Assembly (NCBI RefSeq): GCF_001729745.1 | Contig: NZ_CP017186.1 | Location: 248,001-312,000 of the forward strand | Reading direction: 5' to 3' | Length of the DNA: 64,000 bases | From: Enterobacter hormaechei subsp. hoffmannii | Lineage (GTDB): Bacteria > Pseudomonadota > Gammaproteobacteria > Enterobacterales > Enterobacteriaceae | Shown here: piece by piece, positions 27,873-37,878 of the stretch | Layout: every line of letters begins with the position of its first letter | Numbering within the stretch: position 1 is the stretch's first letter | Position numbers and translations under genes: made by a program | The notes under the pieces: model-generated | What the model saw: only the letters and a program-made list of their open reading frames with translations | What the model was told of the DNA's origin: nothing | Database searches by the model: none

Positions 27873-30800
27873 GTGAGCAGCAAAGTAGAGCAACTGCGTG
27901 CGCAGTTAAATGAACGAATTCTGGTGCTGGACGGCGGCATGGGCACCATGATCCAGGGCTATCGTCTGAGTGAAGACGATTTCCGTGGAGAGCGCTTTGC
28001 CGACTGGCCTTGTGACCTGAAAGGAAACAATGACCTGCTGGTGTTGAGCAAACCCTCTGTCATCAGGGATATCCACAACGCCTACTTCGAAGCGGGTGCG
28101 GATATTGTAGAAACCAACACCTTCAACTCGACAACCATCGCCATGGCGGATTACCAGATGGAATCCCTGTCGGCGGAGATCAACTTTGAAGCGGCGAAAC
28201 TGGCGCGCGCCTGCGCCGACGAGTGGACGGCCCGCACGCCGGACAAACCGCGCTATGTTGCCGGGGTGCTGGGCCCGACCAACCGCACCGCGTCGATTTC
28301 TCCGGACGTGAACGATCCAGCCTTCCGCAATATCACCTTTGACCAACTGGTGGCCGCGTATCGTGAGTCCACTAAAGCGCTGGTGGAAGGCGGTTCCGAC
28401 CTGATCCTGATTGAAACCGTATTCGACACCCTCAACGCCAAAGCTGCAATTTACGCGGTGAAAGAGGAATTTGAGGCGCTGGGTGTTGACCTGCCGATCA
28501 TGATTTCCGGCACCATCACCGATGCCTCGGGGCGCACGCTTTCCGGCCAGACAACCGAAGCGTTTTATAACTCTCTGCGCCATGCCGAAGCGCTCTCCTT
28601 CGGCCTGAACTGCGCGCTGGGGCCGGACGAGCTGCGCCAGTACGTGCAGGAGCTTTCGCGCATCGCAGAGTGCTACGTCACCGCCCACCCGAACGCCGGT
28701 CTGCCGAATGCATTCGGTGAGTACGATCTGGATGCCGACACCATGGCGGCGCAAATCCGCGAGTGGGCCGAATCTGGCTTCCTCAACATCGTCGGCGGCT
28801 GCTGCGGCACCACGCCGGAGCATATCGCCGCCATGAGCCGCGCCGTCGCCGGGCTTGCACCGCGCAAGTTACCCGAGCTTCCGGTAGCCTGCCGTCTGTC
28901 CGGCCTTGAGCCGTTGACCATCGGCGACGACAGCCTGTTTGTGAACGTGGGTGAACGTACCAACGTCACCGGTTCTGCGAAGTTCAAGCGCCTGATCAAA
29001 GAAGAGAAGTACAGCGAAGCGCTGGACGTTGCCCGCCAGCAGGTAGAAAGCGGCGCGCAGATCATCGATATCAACATGGACGAGGGGATGCTTGATGCCG
29101 AAGCGGCAATGGTGCGTTTCCTCAACCTGATTGCCGGTGAGCCGGATATCGCCCGCGTGCCGATCATGATTGACTCTTCCAAATGGGACGTCATCGAAAA
29201 GGGGCTGAAGTGCATTCAGGGCAAAGGCATCGTTAACTCCATCTCAATGAAAGAGGGCGTCGATACCTTTATCCACCACGCGAAGCTGGTGCGTCGCTAC
29301 GGGGCCGCCGTGGTGGTGATGGCCTTCGATGAAGTGGGCCAGGCCGATACCCGCGAGCGCAAAATTGAGATTTGCCGCCGCGCGTACAATATTCTGACCG
29401 AAGAGGTGGGCTTCCCGCCGGAAGACATTATTTTCGACCCGAACATCTTTGCTGTCGCAACCGGCATTGAAGAGCACAACAACTACGCCCAGGACTTTAT
29501 CGGCGCGTGTGAAGACATCAAACGCGAGCTACCGCATGCGCTAATTTCCGGCGGCGTGTCGAACGTCTCGTTCTCGTTCCGCGGCAACGACCCGGTGCGT
29601 GAGGCCATCCACGCCGTGTTCCTCTACTATGCCATCCGCAACGGGATGGACATGGGGATCGTTAACGCCGGACAGCTGGCGATTTACGACGACCTGCCCG
29701 CAGAACTACGCGACGCAGTAGAAGATGTGATCCTCAACCGTCGCGACGACGCCACCGAACGCATGCTGGATCTGGCGGAAAAATACCGCGGCAGTAAAGC
29801 TGACGAATCAGCCAACGTTCAGCAGGCCGAATGGCGTTCCTGGGATGTGAGAAAGCGTCTGGAATACTCGCTGGTAAAAGGCATTACTGAGTTCATTGAG
29901 CAGGATACCGAGGAAGCGCGTCAGCAGGCAGCCCGTCCGATTGAAGTGATCGAAGGGCCGCTGATGGACGGCATGAACGTGGTCGGCGATCTGTTCGGCG
30001 AGGGCAAAATGTTCCTGCCGCAGGTGGTGAAATCCGCCCGCGTCATGAAGCAGGCCGTGGCTTATCTTGAGCCGTTTATCGAAGCCAGCAAAGAGAAGGG
30101 CTCCAGTAACGGTAAGATGGTCATTGCCACCGTGAAGGGCGACGTACACGACATCGGCAAAAACATTGTCGGCGTGGTACTGCAATGCAATAACTACGAA
30201 ATTATCGATCTTGGCGTGATGGTCCCGGCGGATAAAATCCTCAGGACCGCTCGCGAAGTGAATGCGGATCTGATTGGTCTTTCCGGGCTGATTACGCCGT
30301 CGCTGGACGAAATGGTCAACGTGGCAAAAGAGATGGAGCGCCAGGGCTTCACTATTCCGCTGCTGATTGGCGGGGCAACCACCTCGAAAGCCCACACCGC
30401 AGTGAAAATCGAGCAGAACTACAGTGGGCCGACGGTGTATGTCCAAAACGCCTCGCGCACCGTGGGCGTGGTCTCCGCGCTGCTGTCTGACACCCAGCGC
30501 GATGACTTTGTCGCCCGCACCCGCAAAGAGTATGAAACCGTCCGCATTCAGCATGGACGTAAGAAACCGCGCACGCCGCCGGTTTCGCTTCAGGCGGCGC
30601 GCGATAACGATCTGGCGTTCGACTGGTCCAGCTATACGCCGCCGGTCGCGCACCGTCTGGGCGTGCAGGACGTGACGGCCAGCATCGAAACGCTGCGTAA
30701 CTACATCGACTGGACGCCGTTCTTCATGACCTGGTCGCTGGCGGGCAAATATCCGCGCATTCTTGAAGATGAGGTAGTAGGCGAAGAGGCGAAACGCCTG

Positions 30801-31556
30801 TTTAAAGATGCCAACGATATGCTCGACAGACTGAGCGCAGAGAAAGCCCTCAACCCGCGCGGCGTGGTGGGGCTGTTCCCGGCGAACCGCGTGGGCGACG
30901 ATGTCGAAATTTACCGCGATGAAACCCGCACCCATGTGCTGGCCGTGAGCCACCATCTGCGCCAGCAAACCGAGAAAGTGGGCTTTGCCAACTACTGCCT
31001 GGCGGATTTCGTCGCACCGAAACTCTCCGGTAAAGCCGACTATATCGGCGCCTTTGCCGTAACCGGTGGTCTGGAAGAAGACGCGCTGGCGGACGCGTAC
31101 GACGCACAGCACGATGATTACAACAAAATCATGGTGAAAGCGATCGCCGATCGCCTGGCGGAAGCCTTTGCTGAGTACCTCCACGAGCGCGTACGTAAGG
31201 TGCACTGGGGCTACGCGGCGAATGAGAATCTCAGCAACGAGGAGCTGATCCGCGAAAACTACCAGGGCATTCGTCCGGCGCCGGGGTATCCGGCCTGCCC
31301 GGAACACACCGAGAAGGACACTATCTGGAAACTGCTCGACGTGGAAGCGCATACCGGCATGAAACTTACCGAGTCGTTCGCCATGTGGCCGGGCGCGTCC
31401 GTTTCCGGCTGGTATTTCAGCCACCCGGACAGCAAGTATTTCGCCGTGGCACAGCTTCAGCGGGATCAGATTGAAGACTACGCCCTGCGAAAAGGCATGA
31501 GCGTGTCTGAGGTGGAACGCTGGCTGGCGCCGAATTTAGGCTACGACGCAGACTAA
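27873..31556 (+). CDS. metH: Cobalamin-dependent methionine synthase MetH
   Basis: A 1227-residue modular enzyme that transfers a methyl group from methyltetrahydrofolate through cobalamin to homocysteine. Modules in order: homocysteine domain (about 1-325, zinc site with the GGCCGTTP cysteines), pterin domain (about 355-615), B12 domain (about 650-890, with the DVHDIG cobalamin histidine motif), and AdoMet reactivation domain (about 900 to the end). The start is GTG at 27873, which gives the E. coli N-terminus. The frame itself opens further upstream at 27858. A TGAACATGTCTCA sequence at 27770-27782 could be a MetR half site. Confidence 0.98.
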   Translation: MSSKVEQLRAQLNERILVLDGGMGTMIQGYRLSEDDFRGERFADWPCDLKGNNDLLVLSKPSVIRDIHNAYFEAGADIVETNTFNSTTIAMADYQMESLSAEINFEAAKLARACADEWTARTPDKPRYVAGVLGPTNRTASISPDVNDPAFRNITFDQLVAAYRESTKALVEGGSDLILIETVFDTLNAKAAIYAVKEEFEALGVDLPIMISGTITDASGRTLSGQTTEAFYNSLRHAEALSFGLNCALGPDELRQYVQELSRIAECYVTAHPNAGLPNAFGEYDLDADTMAAQIREWAESGFLNIVGGCCGTTPEHIAAMSRAVAGLAPRKLPELPVACRLSGLEPLTIGDDSLFVNVGERTNVTGSAKFKRLIKEEKYSEALDVARQQVESGAQIIDINMDEGMLDAEAAMVRFLNLIAGEPDIARVPIMIDSSKWDVIEKGLKCIQGKGIVNSISMKEGVDTFIHHAKLVRRYGAAVVVMAFDEVGQADTRERKIEICRRAYNILTEEVGFPPEDIIFDPNIFAVATGIEEHNNYAQDFIGACEDIKRELPHALISGGVSNVSFSFRGNDPVREAIHAVFLYYAIRNGMDMGIVNAGQLAIYDDLPAELRDAVEDVILNRRDDATERMLDLAEKYRGSKADESANVQQAEWRSWDVRKRLEYSLVKGITEFIEQDTEEARQQAARPIEVIEGPLMDGMNVVGDLFGEGKMFLPQVVKSARVMKQAVAYLEPFIEASKEKGSSNGKMVIATVKGDVHDIGKNIVGVVLQCNNYEIIDLGVMVPADKILRTAREVNADLIGLSGLITPSLDEMVNVAKEMERQGFTIPLLIGGATTSKAHTAVKIEQNYSGPTVYVQNASRTVGVVSALLSDTQRDDFVARTRKEYETVRIQHGRKKPRTPPVSLQAARDNDLAFDWSSYTPPVAHRLGVQDVTASIETLRNYIDWTPFFMTWSLAGKYPRILEDEVVGEEAKRLFKDANDMLDRLSAEKALNPRGVVGLFPANRVGDDVEIYRDETRTHVLAVSHHLRQQTEKVGFANYCLADFVAPKLSGKADYIGAFAVTGGLEEDALADAYDAQHDDYNKIMVKAIADRLAEAFAEYLHERVRKVHWGYAANENLSNEELIRENYQGIRPAPGYPACPEHTEKDTIWKLLDVEAHTGMKLTESFAMWPGASVSGWYFSHPDSKYFAVAQLQRDQIEDYALRKGMSVSEVERWLAPNLGYDAD

Positions 31557-31576
31557 CGTCACTTTTCCTTACAACA

Positions 31577-31607
31577 AACAGGGCACCGCTATGGTGCCTT
31601 GTCTCTT
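31577..31607 (+). terminator. Probable terminator of metH
   Basis: GGCACC pairs with GGTGCC around GCTAT, followed by a T-rich stretch (TTGTCTCTTTCTT). Confidence 0.55.
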
Positions 31608-31672
31608 TCTTACGTTTAAACCCTTATACTGAACCTAAGGAAAATGAATAACGATAAGGAGGAAAACCCACT

Positions 31673-33304
31673 GTGTTGACGTTGTTACACCTGCTCTCCG
31701 CAGTCGCACTGCTGGTATGGGGCACCCATATCGTTCGTACCGGCGTGATGCGCGTGTTTGGCGCACGTTTACGTACCGTTCTCAGCGGCAGCGTTGAGAA
31801 GAAGCCGCTCGCCTTCTGTGCGGGTATTGGCGTCACGGCGCTGGTGCAAAGCAGCAACGCCACCACCATGCTCGTCACCTCGTTCGTGGCGCAGGATCTG
31901 GTGGCGCTCGCCCCGGCGCTGGTGATTGTCCTGGGCGCCGACGTCGGTACCGCGCTGATGGCACGTATCCTGACCTTCGATCTCTCCTGGCTGTCGCCGC
32001 TGCTGATTTTTATTGGCGTCATTTTCTTCCTCGGCCGTAAGCAAAGCCGTGCCGGGCAGCTTGGCCGCGTCGGTATTGGCCTCGGGCTGATCCTGCTGGC
32101 GCTGGAGCTGATTGTGCAGGCTGTCACGCCGATCACCCAGGCCAACGGTGTGCAGGTCATTTTCGCCTCTTTAACCGGCGATATTATGCTGGATGCGCTG
32201 ATCGGCGCGGTGTTTGCCATTGTCAGCTACTCCAGCCTGGCAGCGGTCCTCCTGACGGCGACCTTAACCGCTGCGGGCGCGATCTCTTTCCCGGTGGCGC
32301 TATGCCTGGTCATCGGTGCGAATCTTGGCTCTGGCCTGCTGGCGATGCTCAACAACAGCGCAGCCAATGCTGCCGCCCGCCGGGTGGCACTGGGGAGTTT
32401 GCTCTTCAAGCTGGTGGGTAGCCTGATCATTCTGCCGTTTGTGCACCCGCTGGCGAACCTGATGGACAACCTCTCTCTGCCGAAAGCGGAGCTGGTGATC
32501 TACTTCCACGTCTTCTACAACCTGGTACGCTGTCTGGCGATGGTGCCGTTTGCCGCGCCGATGGCCCGCTTCTGCGAGCGGCTAATTCGTGATGAACCGG
32601 AGCTGGACGCGCGCCTTAAACCGAAGCATCTGGACACCTCGGTGCTGGACACGCCCGCGCTGGCCATCGCGAATGCCGCCCGCGAAACGCTGCGCATGGG
32701 TGACGCGATGGAAACCATGCTGGAAGGGTTGCAAAAGGTGATGCACGGCGAGCCGCGCGAAGAAAAAGAGCTGCGCAGGCTGGCGGACGATATCAACGTG
32801 CTGTATACCGCCATCAAGCTCTATCTGGCGCGGATCCCACAGGACGAGCTGGCGGAAGAGGAGTCGCGCCGCTGGGCGGAAATTATTGAGATGTCGCTTA
32901 ACCTGGAGCAGGCTTCGGATATTGTCGAGCGTATGGGCAGTGAAATCGCAGACAAATCCCTGGCTGCACGTCGGGCGTTTTCTGTTGAAGGGCTGAAAGA
33001 ACTGGAAGCGCTCCACGAACAGCTGGTCAGCAACCTGAAGCTGGCGATGTCGGTCTTCTTCTCCAGCGACGTGCCGAGCGCTCGCCGCCTGCGCCGCAAC
33101 AAGCACCGTTTCCGCATCCTCAACCGGCGCTACTCGCACGCCCACGTTGAGCGTCTGCACCAGCAGAACGTGCAGAGTATCGAAACCAGCTCGCTCCACC
33201 TGGGGCTGCTGGGCGATATGAAACGTCTCAACTCGTTGTTCTGCGCGGTGGCGTACAGCGTGATGGAGCAACCGGATGAAGATGACGAGCGGGATGAGTA
33301 TTAA
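31673..33304 (+). CDS. yjbB: Na+/phosphate cotransporter family protein YjbB
   Basis: A 543-residue inner-membrane protein, the same length as E. coli YjbB. The first 300 or so residues hold repeated hydrophobic segments with the duplicated QSSNATT-type and SYSSLA motifs of sodium/phosphate cotransporters. The C-terminal 220 residues form a PhoU-like helical domain. In E. coli it has been linked to phosphate export. The start is GTG at 31673 after AAGGAGG, 13 bases upstream. Confidence 0.95.
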   Translation: MLTLLHLLSAVALLVWGTHIVRTGVMRVFGARLRTVLSGSVEKKPLAFCAGIGVTALVQSSNATTMLVTSFVAQDLVALAPALVIVLGADVGTALMARILTFDLSWLSPLLIFIGVIFFLGRKQSRAGQLGRVGIGLGLILLALELIVQAVTPITQANGVQVIFASLTGDIMLDALIGAVFAIVSYSSLAAVLLTATLTAAGAISFPVALCLVIGANLGSGLLAMLNNSAANAAARRVALGSLLFKLVGSLIILPFVHPLANLMDNLSLPKAELVIYFHVFYNLVRCLAMVPFAAPMARFCERLIRDEPELDARLKPKHLDTSVLDTPALAIANAARETLRMGDAMETMLEGLQKVMHGEPREEKELRRLADDINVLYTAIKLYLARIPQDELAEEESRRWAEIIEMSLNLEQASDIVERMGSEIADKSLAARRAFSVEGLKELEALHEQLVSNLKLAMSVFFSSDVPSARRLRRNKHRFRILNRRYSHAHVERLHQQNVQSIETSSLHLGLLGDMKRLNSLFCAVAYSVMEQPDEDDERDEY

Positions 33305-33314
33305 TCTCTGAAAG

Positions 33315-33341
33315 CGCCTCGCAAAACGGTTTTGTGAGGCG
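33315..33341. repeat. Hairpin after yjbB
   Basis: A 12-base stem (CGCCTCGCAAAA with TTTTGTGAGGCG, one G-T pair) and a 3-base loop. No T run follows, so termination is uncertain. Confidence 0.5.
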
Positions 33342-33456
33342 TGACTCCCCATAAAGAGCAATTTATTCTTCAACCCTTACATTTTTAAGGGAATAGGAAG
33401 TGCTCATTTATTACGCTACACTTCGCCAGTTCATGCGCATTCCAATGGGGGTTCTC

Positions 33457-33693
33457 ATGCGCGGTGCTAATAGTATTAAAAAATCAGTGAATGTTTCCCT
33501 GTCGCCGGACATCCTTGAAGAGGCGCGAAGGCTTAAACTTAACCTTTCTGCCGTGCTAACGGCGGCTTTGCAGGAGCTATTTCGTGAACATCGGCGCGCA
33601 GAGTGGCTTGAAGAAAATAAAGCTTCTATTGACGCCATTAACCAGTGGGTTGATGAAAACGGCTCCTTTAGTGACTTTCAGAGGTCGTTCTGA
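33457..33693 (+). CDS. ccdA: CcdA family antitoxin
   Basis: A 78-residue protein with the two-part layout of CcdA: an N-terminal ribbon-helix-helix DNA-binding part (SVNVSLSPDILEEARRLKLN) and a C-terminal toxin-binding tail (AEWLEENKASIDAINQWVDE, then NGSFSDF). The NGSF motif is also present in F-plasmid CcdA. The frame can extend to GTG 33400 or ATG 33433, but only the ATG at 33457 has a good Shine-Dalgarno (GGGGG, five bases before). Its stop overlaps the start of the ccdB remnant (TGATG), the normal ccdAB arrangement. Confidence 0.85.
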   Translation: MRGANSIKKSVNVSLSPDILEEARRLKLNLSAVLTAALQELFREHRRAEWLEENKASIDAINQWVDENGSFSDFQRSF

Positions 33694-33866
33694 TGAAGCA
33701 TGTACTGGTCGCTCCCGCCGTTGAGGTCGCGGGAAAACCCTGCGTGGTGATGATGCACATGATGGCAGGCATATCGCTAAAAGAGTTAGGTGAACGCGTT
33801 GCCGATCTTACTAACAGCAGTGCTTCATTGCGGGATGCACTCGATTTTCTGATCAGCGGTTACTAG
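33693..33866 (+). pseudogene. CcdB toxin lacking its N-terminal half
   Basis: A 57-codon frame whose product (starting MKHVLVAPAVEVAGKP) aligns with the C-terminal half of CcdB toxins: a VPVV-type strand, VMMHMMAGISLKELGE matching the MTxxMASIPxxxLG block, and a final AL-FLISGY matching the A-x-DFL-GI end. CcdB is normally about 100 residues, so roughly the first 45 are missing. The start still overlaps ccdA by TGATG. The last residue is Tyr where CcdB usually ends in Ile. It is likely inactive, though it could be a short variant or a decoy. Confidence 0.7.
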
Positions 33867-33920
33867 GACTTTTTTGTCAGGCGCAAGGTAAGGTATATTT
33901 CGCCCTTCACAGGAGAAACT

Positions 33921-34793
33921 ATGCTGCCAACTCAATCAACCCGATTAAACAAATACATTAGCGAGAGCGGGATCTGCTCACGTCGCGAGGCTGACCGTTA
34001 CATTGAACAGGGTAACGTGTTTCTTAACGGCAAACGCGCCACCATTGGCGATCAGGTGGTACCTGGCGATGTGGTGAAAGTGAATGGTCAGGTCATCGAA
34101 CCGCGTGATGCCGAAGACCTGGTGTTTATCGCGTTGAACAAACCGGTTGGGATTGTCAGCACCACGGAAGATGGCGAGCGGGACAACATTGTTGATTTCG
34201 TGAACCACAGCAGCCGCATTTTCCCGATTGGCCGTCTGGATAAAGACTCTCAGGGGCTGATTTTCCTCACCAACCACGGCGATCTGGTCAACAAAATTCT
34301 GCGTGCCGGTAACGACCACGAGAAAGAGTACATCGTGACGGTGAACAAGCCGGTGACGGACGAGTTTATCCGCGGAATGGGCGCTGGCGTGCCGATTCTG
34401 GGCACCGTGACGAAGAAGTGTAAAGTCAAAAAAGAAGCACCGTTCGCGTTCCGCATCACGCTGGTTCAGGGCCTGAACCGCCAGATCCGCCGCATGTGCG
34501 AGTACTTCGGTTATGAAGTGACGAAGCTGGAACGCACGCGCATCATGAACGTCAGCCTGTCTGGCATCCCGCTGGGCGAGTGGCGTGACTTAACGGATGA
34601 CGAGCTGATCGAGCTGTTCAAACTTATCGAGAACTCCTCGTCCGAAGCGAAGCCGAAAGCTAAAGCCAAACCGAAAACGCAGGCGATTAAGCGTCCGGTG
34701 GTGAAGGCACCGCAGGCGGAAGAGAAAGGGCGAGGCAAGCCGGGCAACGGAAAACGCTTTACCCAGCCGGGGCGCAAAAAGAAAGGGCGCTGA
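33921..34793 (+). CDS. rluF: 23S rRNA pseudouridine(2604) synthase RluF
   Basis: A 290-residue RsuA-family pseudouridine synthase. It has an N-terminal S4 RNA-binding domain (about residues 7-60) and a catalytic domain with Asp107 in GRLDKDSQG. The C-terminal tail is rich in Lys, Pro and Ala ([16 protein letters not shown]) and probably binds RNA. The stop codon is directly next to that of the converging yjbD. Confidence 0.96.
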   Translation: MLPTQSTRLNKYISESGICSRREADRYIEQGNVFLNGKRATIGDQVVPGDVVKVNGQVIEPRDAEDLVFIALNKPVGIVSTTEDGERDNIVDFVNHSSRIFPIGRLDKDSQGLIFLTNHGDLVNKILRAGNDHEKEYIVTVNKPVTDEFIRGMGAGVPILGTVTKKCKVKKEAPFAFRITLVQGLNRQIRRMCEYFGYEVTKLERTRIMNVSLSGIPLGEWRDLTDDELIELFKLIENSSSEAKPKAKAKPKTQAIKRPVVKAPQAEEKGRGKPGNGKRFTQPGRKKKGR

Positions 34794-35066
34794 TTAGCGC
34801 CTTCCACGGGTTGATGTGCTGGCGGACCAGGAAAAAGTCGCCTCTGCGTCGGGTTTATACGCCTGCTCTTTTTTCAGCTTGCGGGCTTTTTTCGCCGCGG
34901 CATCACGCTGCGCCATCAGCTTATCGATGTACTCTTTTTTAACCTGATTGGTTTCGGCGTTCGTCAGCGTGCGGCCATGCGCGATGCGGGCGCGGTCGAG
35001 AAGCGTTTTAAGTTCGCGCTGCTCGGCTTCGGTCATGTCTTTCTGGGTCAAACGTGGTGTAGCCAT
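34794..35066 (-). CDS. yjbD: DUF3811 family protein YjbD
   Basis: A 90-residue, very basic and charged protein (KKARKLKKEQ) with a helical DMTEAEQRELKTLLDRARI segment. It matches E. coli YjbD in size and place. Function is unknown. The ribosome binding site GGAGG, 8 bases before the ATG, lies inside a 10-base stem (35070-35095). Confidence 0.9.
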   Translation of the reverse strand: MATPRLTQKDMTEAEQRELKTLLDRARIAHGRTLTNAETNQVKKEYIDKLMAQRDAAAKKARKLKKEQAYKPDAEATFSWSASTSTRGRR

Positions 35067-35069
35067 TGC

Positions 35070-35095
35070 TGAAGCCTCCTGATGGGGAGGCTTCA
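35070..35095 (-). promoter_or_regulatory. Hairpin that covers the yjbD ribosome binding site
   Basis: On the minus strand TGAAGCCTCC pairs with GGAGGCTTCA around CCATCA, and GCAATG follows, the ATG being the yjbD start. The Shine-Dalgarno GGAGG is in the 3' arm. No T run follows, so it does not look like the terminator of the upstream transporter gene. Confidence 0.7.
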
Positions 35096-35116
35096 GTGTA
35101 AAGCAAGCCGGCTCAA

Positions 35117-36061
35117 TTAACCCTGTTTCACCGCATCTTTTTTCGGTTGGTCATCAATCGGCTTACCGGACCAGTACCCTGCTAACAGCGAACCGGACAG
35201 GTTGTGCCAGACGGAGAACAGCGCTCCCGGTAGCGCCGCCAGCGGTGAGAAGTAAATTTTACCCAGCGCCGCCGCCAGGCCAGAGTTCTGCATCCCCACT
35301 TCGATCGCCAGCGTGCGGCAGGTGGATTCGTCGAAACCAAACAGCTTTCCGCCCCAGTATCCGCCCAGCAGACCAATGGTGTTATGCAGCACAACCGCGA
35401 CGATCACTACAAAGCCCACCGAAGCAATGTGCGATGCGGAACCGGCTACCACGGCGCTGATAATGGCAAGTATGCAGACCATCGAAAACGCGGGCAGATA
35501 CGGCTCAACCGCTTTCACCACCCGCGGGAAGAGATGGTGGATCACCAGTCCCAGCGCAATCGGGATCACCACGATTTGCAGAATGCTGAGCAGCATGCCC
35601 ATCACATCCACCTGGATATGCGCGTCCACGTACAGGCGGGTTAACAGCGGCGTGGCAATCACGCCCACCAGCGTGGAAACGGAAGAGATAGTGACGGAGA
35701 GCGCCACGTCGCCTTTCGCCAGATAGATCATGACGTTAGATGCCGTGCCGCTGGCGACGCTCCCCACCAGCACCATCCCGGCGGAAAGGTCGGGCGGCAT
35801 CTTAAAGGCCATCGCCAGCAGCCAGGCCGCGAGCGGCATCACCAGGTAGTGCAGGAAAATCCCTGCGGCAACCGGTGCCGGGCGAGACAGCACGCGTTTG
35901 AAATCGTCAATTTTTAGATGCACGCCCATGCCGAACATAATCAGCATCAGTAGCGTGGTGACCCACGGACCAATGCCCGTGAACGTGGTGGGAGTGTAAT
36001 ACGCGAGTACGGAGAGCAGCAGCGCCCATAACGGGAACAGCCGGGTGATAGCGGAGAACAT
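35117..36061 (-). CDS. panS: Bile acid:sodium symporter family transporter, PanS-like
   Basis: A 314-residue membrane protein with about ten hydrophobic helices and the BASS-family motifs [19 protein letters not shown] (first crossover region) and [14 protein letters not shown] (second). It resembles the Salmonella pantoate/ketopantoate transporter PanS. The assignment to the BASS family is firm, while the substrate is inferred from similarity in memory. E. coli K-12 has no gene at this exact place. It has AAGGA ahead of the ATG and lies between yjbD and lysC on the same strand. Confidence 0.8.
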   Translation of the reverse strand: MFSAITRLFPLWALLLSVLAYYTPTTFTGIGPWVTTLLMLIMFGMGVHLKIDDFKRVLSRPAPVAAGIFLHYLVMPLAAWLLAMAFKMPPDLSAGMVLVGSVASGTASNVMIYLAKGDVALSVTISSVSTLVGVIATPLLTRLYVDAHIQVDVMGMLLSILQIVVIPIALGLVIHHLFPRVVKAVEPYLPAFSMVCILAIISAVVAGSASHIASVGFVVIVAVVLHNTIGLLGGYWGGKLFGFDESTCRTLAIEVGMQNSGLAAALGKIYFSPLAALPGALFSVWHNLSGSLLAGYWSGKPIDDQPKKDAVKQG

Positions 36062-36098
36062 AGTGAATTCCTTGCAGTATTGTCGTGTTGTTTTGTTA

Positions 36099-36125
36099 TA
36101 AAAAAGCCGGGTCTGTGCCCGGCTT
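36099..36125 (-). terminator. Intrinsic terminator of lysC
   Basis: On the minus strand AAGCCGGG (36125-36118) pairs with CCCGGCTT (36111-36104) around a 6-base loop, followed by a run of T. Confidence 0.9.
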
Positions 36126-36154
36126 ATGGATAATGTTTATCGTGCTAACGAATT

Positions 36155-37504
36155 TTATTCAAATAAATTCTGATGAAGTTTCTGCACAACCTGCTCGGCC
36201 TGATCGGCAGGGACCAGGAAGCAGAGGTTGTAGCTGGAGGCGCCGTAGCAAATCATGCGGATGCTGAACGGGTCGAGCACGCCGAACACCTCTTTGCCCA
36301 CGCCGCACGCGCGCGACAGCTTATTACCGATGATGGCAACCAGCGCCAGATCTTCTTCCACCTCCACGCGGCACAGCTCGGAAAGCTCAATCAGCAGCGA
36401 CTGCGTCAGCAGGGTATCACCCGTTGAGGTTGAACCGGTGGTGTCGAGCGTCAGCGCAATGCTGACTTCTGACGTGGTGATCAGGTCCACGGAGATATTG
36501 TGGCGCGCCAGGATGCCAAACACTTCCGCCAGGAATCCGCGGGAGTGCAGCATATTATGGCTGTGCAGGGTAACCAGCGTCTGCTTACGACGCAGGGCCA
36601 GCGCGCGGAACAGCGGCGGGTTCTCGGTTTTCTTGCAGACCAGCGTCCCGCCCGCCTTTGGATCTTTACTGGAGCCAACGAAGACCGGAATGTCGCTGCG
36701 CACGGCGGGCAGCAGCGTGGCCGGATGCAGCACTTTTGCGCCGAAGGTGGCCATTTCAGCCGCTTCTTCAAAGGCGATCACGTCAATGCGTTTTGCCGCA
36801 GAGACCACGCGCGGGTCGGTGGTGTAAATGCCCGGCACGTCCGTCCAGATATCCACGCGGGTGGCATGCAGGGCTTCACCCAGCAGGGCGGCGGTATAGT
36901 CGCTGCCGCCACGGCCCAGCGTGGTTGTGCGCCCTTTGGCTTCGCTGCCGATAAAGCCCTGGGTGATCACTATGCCTTCATCCAGACGCGGGGCAAGCTG
37001 CTGGTTAGTGAGCTCTGCCAAAGCTTCAACGTCCGGCTCGGCGCGGCCAAAGCGGTCGCTGGTGCGCATTACTTTACGCACGTCGAACCACTGCGCCTGA
37101 ATATTGCGCTCGCGCATGATCTCAACGAACAGCAGGGTGGACATCAGTTCGCCGTGGCTGACCAGTTCGTCGGTTAGGGCGGTAGAGGTTGCCAGTGAAG
37201 CGGCTTCTGCCAGGGTAGTGATATTTTCCAGCAGGCGTTCCACTTCCTCACGAATGACGTTCGGGTTTTGCAGACGCTCAAGGATGTCGAACTGAATTTT
37301 GCGCAGTGCATCCAGCTTCACGAAACGCTCGGTCGCTTCCAGTCCTTCAGACAAAGAAACCAGCAGGTTCGTCACGCCGGCTGAGGCGGAGAGCACCACC
37401 AGGCGGGTATTCGGATCGGCCAGCACCACATCGGCGCTGCGGTTCATGGCAGCGTAGTCTGCCACACTGGTGCCGCCAAACTTGGCGACCACAAAACTCG
37501 TCAT
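36155..37504 (-). CDS. lysC: Lysine-sensitive aspartokinase III
   Basis: A 449-residue kinase that phosphorylates aspartate, the first step towards lysine, threonine and methionine. The kinase domain starts with VAKFGGTSVAD and includes GRGGSDYTAALL. The C-terminal third holds two ACT domains for lysine feedback (VDLITTSEVSIALTLD). Length equals that of E. coli LysC. The 374-base region before it lacks a recognisable lysine riboswitch (see findings). Confidence 0.98.
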   Translation of the reverse strand: MTSFVVAKFGGTSVADYAAMNRSADVVLADPNTRLVVLSASAGVTNLLVSLSEGLEATERFVKLDALRKIQFDILERLQNPNVIREEVERLLENITTLAEAASLATSTALTDELVSHGELMSTLLFVEIMRERNIQAQWFDVRKVMRTSDRFGRAEPDVEALAELTNQQLAPRLDEGIVITQGFIGSEAKGRTTTLGRGGSDYTAALLGEALHATRVDIWTDVPGIYTTDPRVVSAAKRIDVIAFEEAAEMATFGAKVLHPATLLPAVRSDIPVFVGSSKDPKAGGTLVCKKTENPPLFRALALRRKQTLVTLHSHNMLHSRGFLAEVFGILARHNISVDLITTSEVSIALTLDTTGSTSTGDTLLTQSLLIELSELCRVEVEEDLALVAIIGNKLSRACGVGKEVFGVLDPFSIRMICYGASSYNLCFLVPADQAEQVVQKLHQNLFE

Positions 37505-37878
37505 AACAACCTCGTGTCAGGGAATGAATAGAGCGACCTTGGCACAAGAATGAAGCGAGAACAGGTGCAGGCGCAAAATACGGCCCTATAAATAAAATGC
37601 GGGGGAGGTCCTGTCAATGCTGGGATTATGCGGATTTTTCATGGGGGGGTACCCCTCAGAAACAGGACTTATAACAGGCCCATATTTTATGCTCCTTTTT
37701 ACCCCTTTTTGACCAACATTTCGCCACGCCGGAAGGGCGCGACAGCAGCTATACTTTTCGGGTCTTTTCACCTGCGTTTGATGCAGACCAGGGCAATGGC
37801 ATAAAAACCATCACAATTTTTATTTGCAGGCGCTACAATCGACCGCAGTCACAATTCTCAAATCAGAAGAGTATTGCT
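37505..37878. other. Divergent lysC-pgi promoter region
   Basis: Holds the leaders of lysC (leftward) and pgi (rightward). On the minus strand the last part (TTGTGCCAAGG, then CCCTGACACGAGG) is the conserved end of the E. coli lysC leader. Further up, GTCCTGT and ACAGGAC form an inverted repeat enclosing a GGGGTACCCC palindrome (about 37609-37671). I could not find the lysine riboswitch core. A TACAAT at 37835-37840 is a possible pgi -10. Confidence 0.6.

Noticed and set aside
29808-31424. A 538-codon open frame on the minus strand
   Set aside because: It lies wholly antisense to metH, matches no family I know, and long antisense frames are expected in GC-rich genes with strong codon bias.
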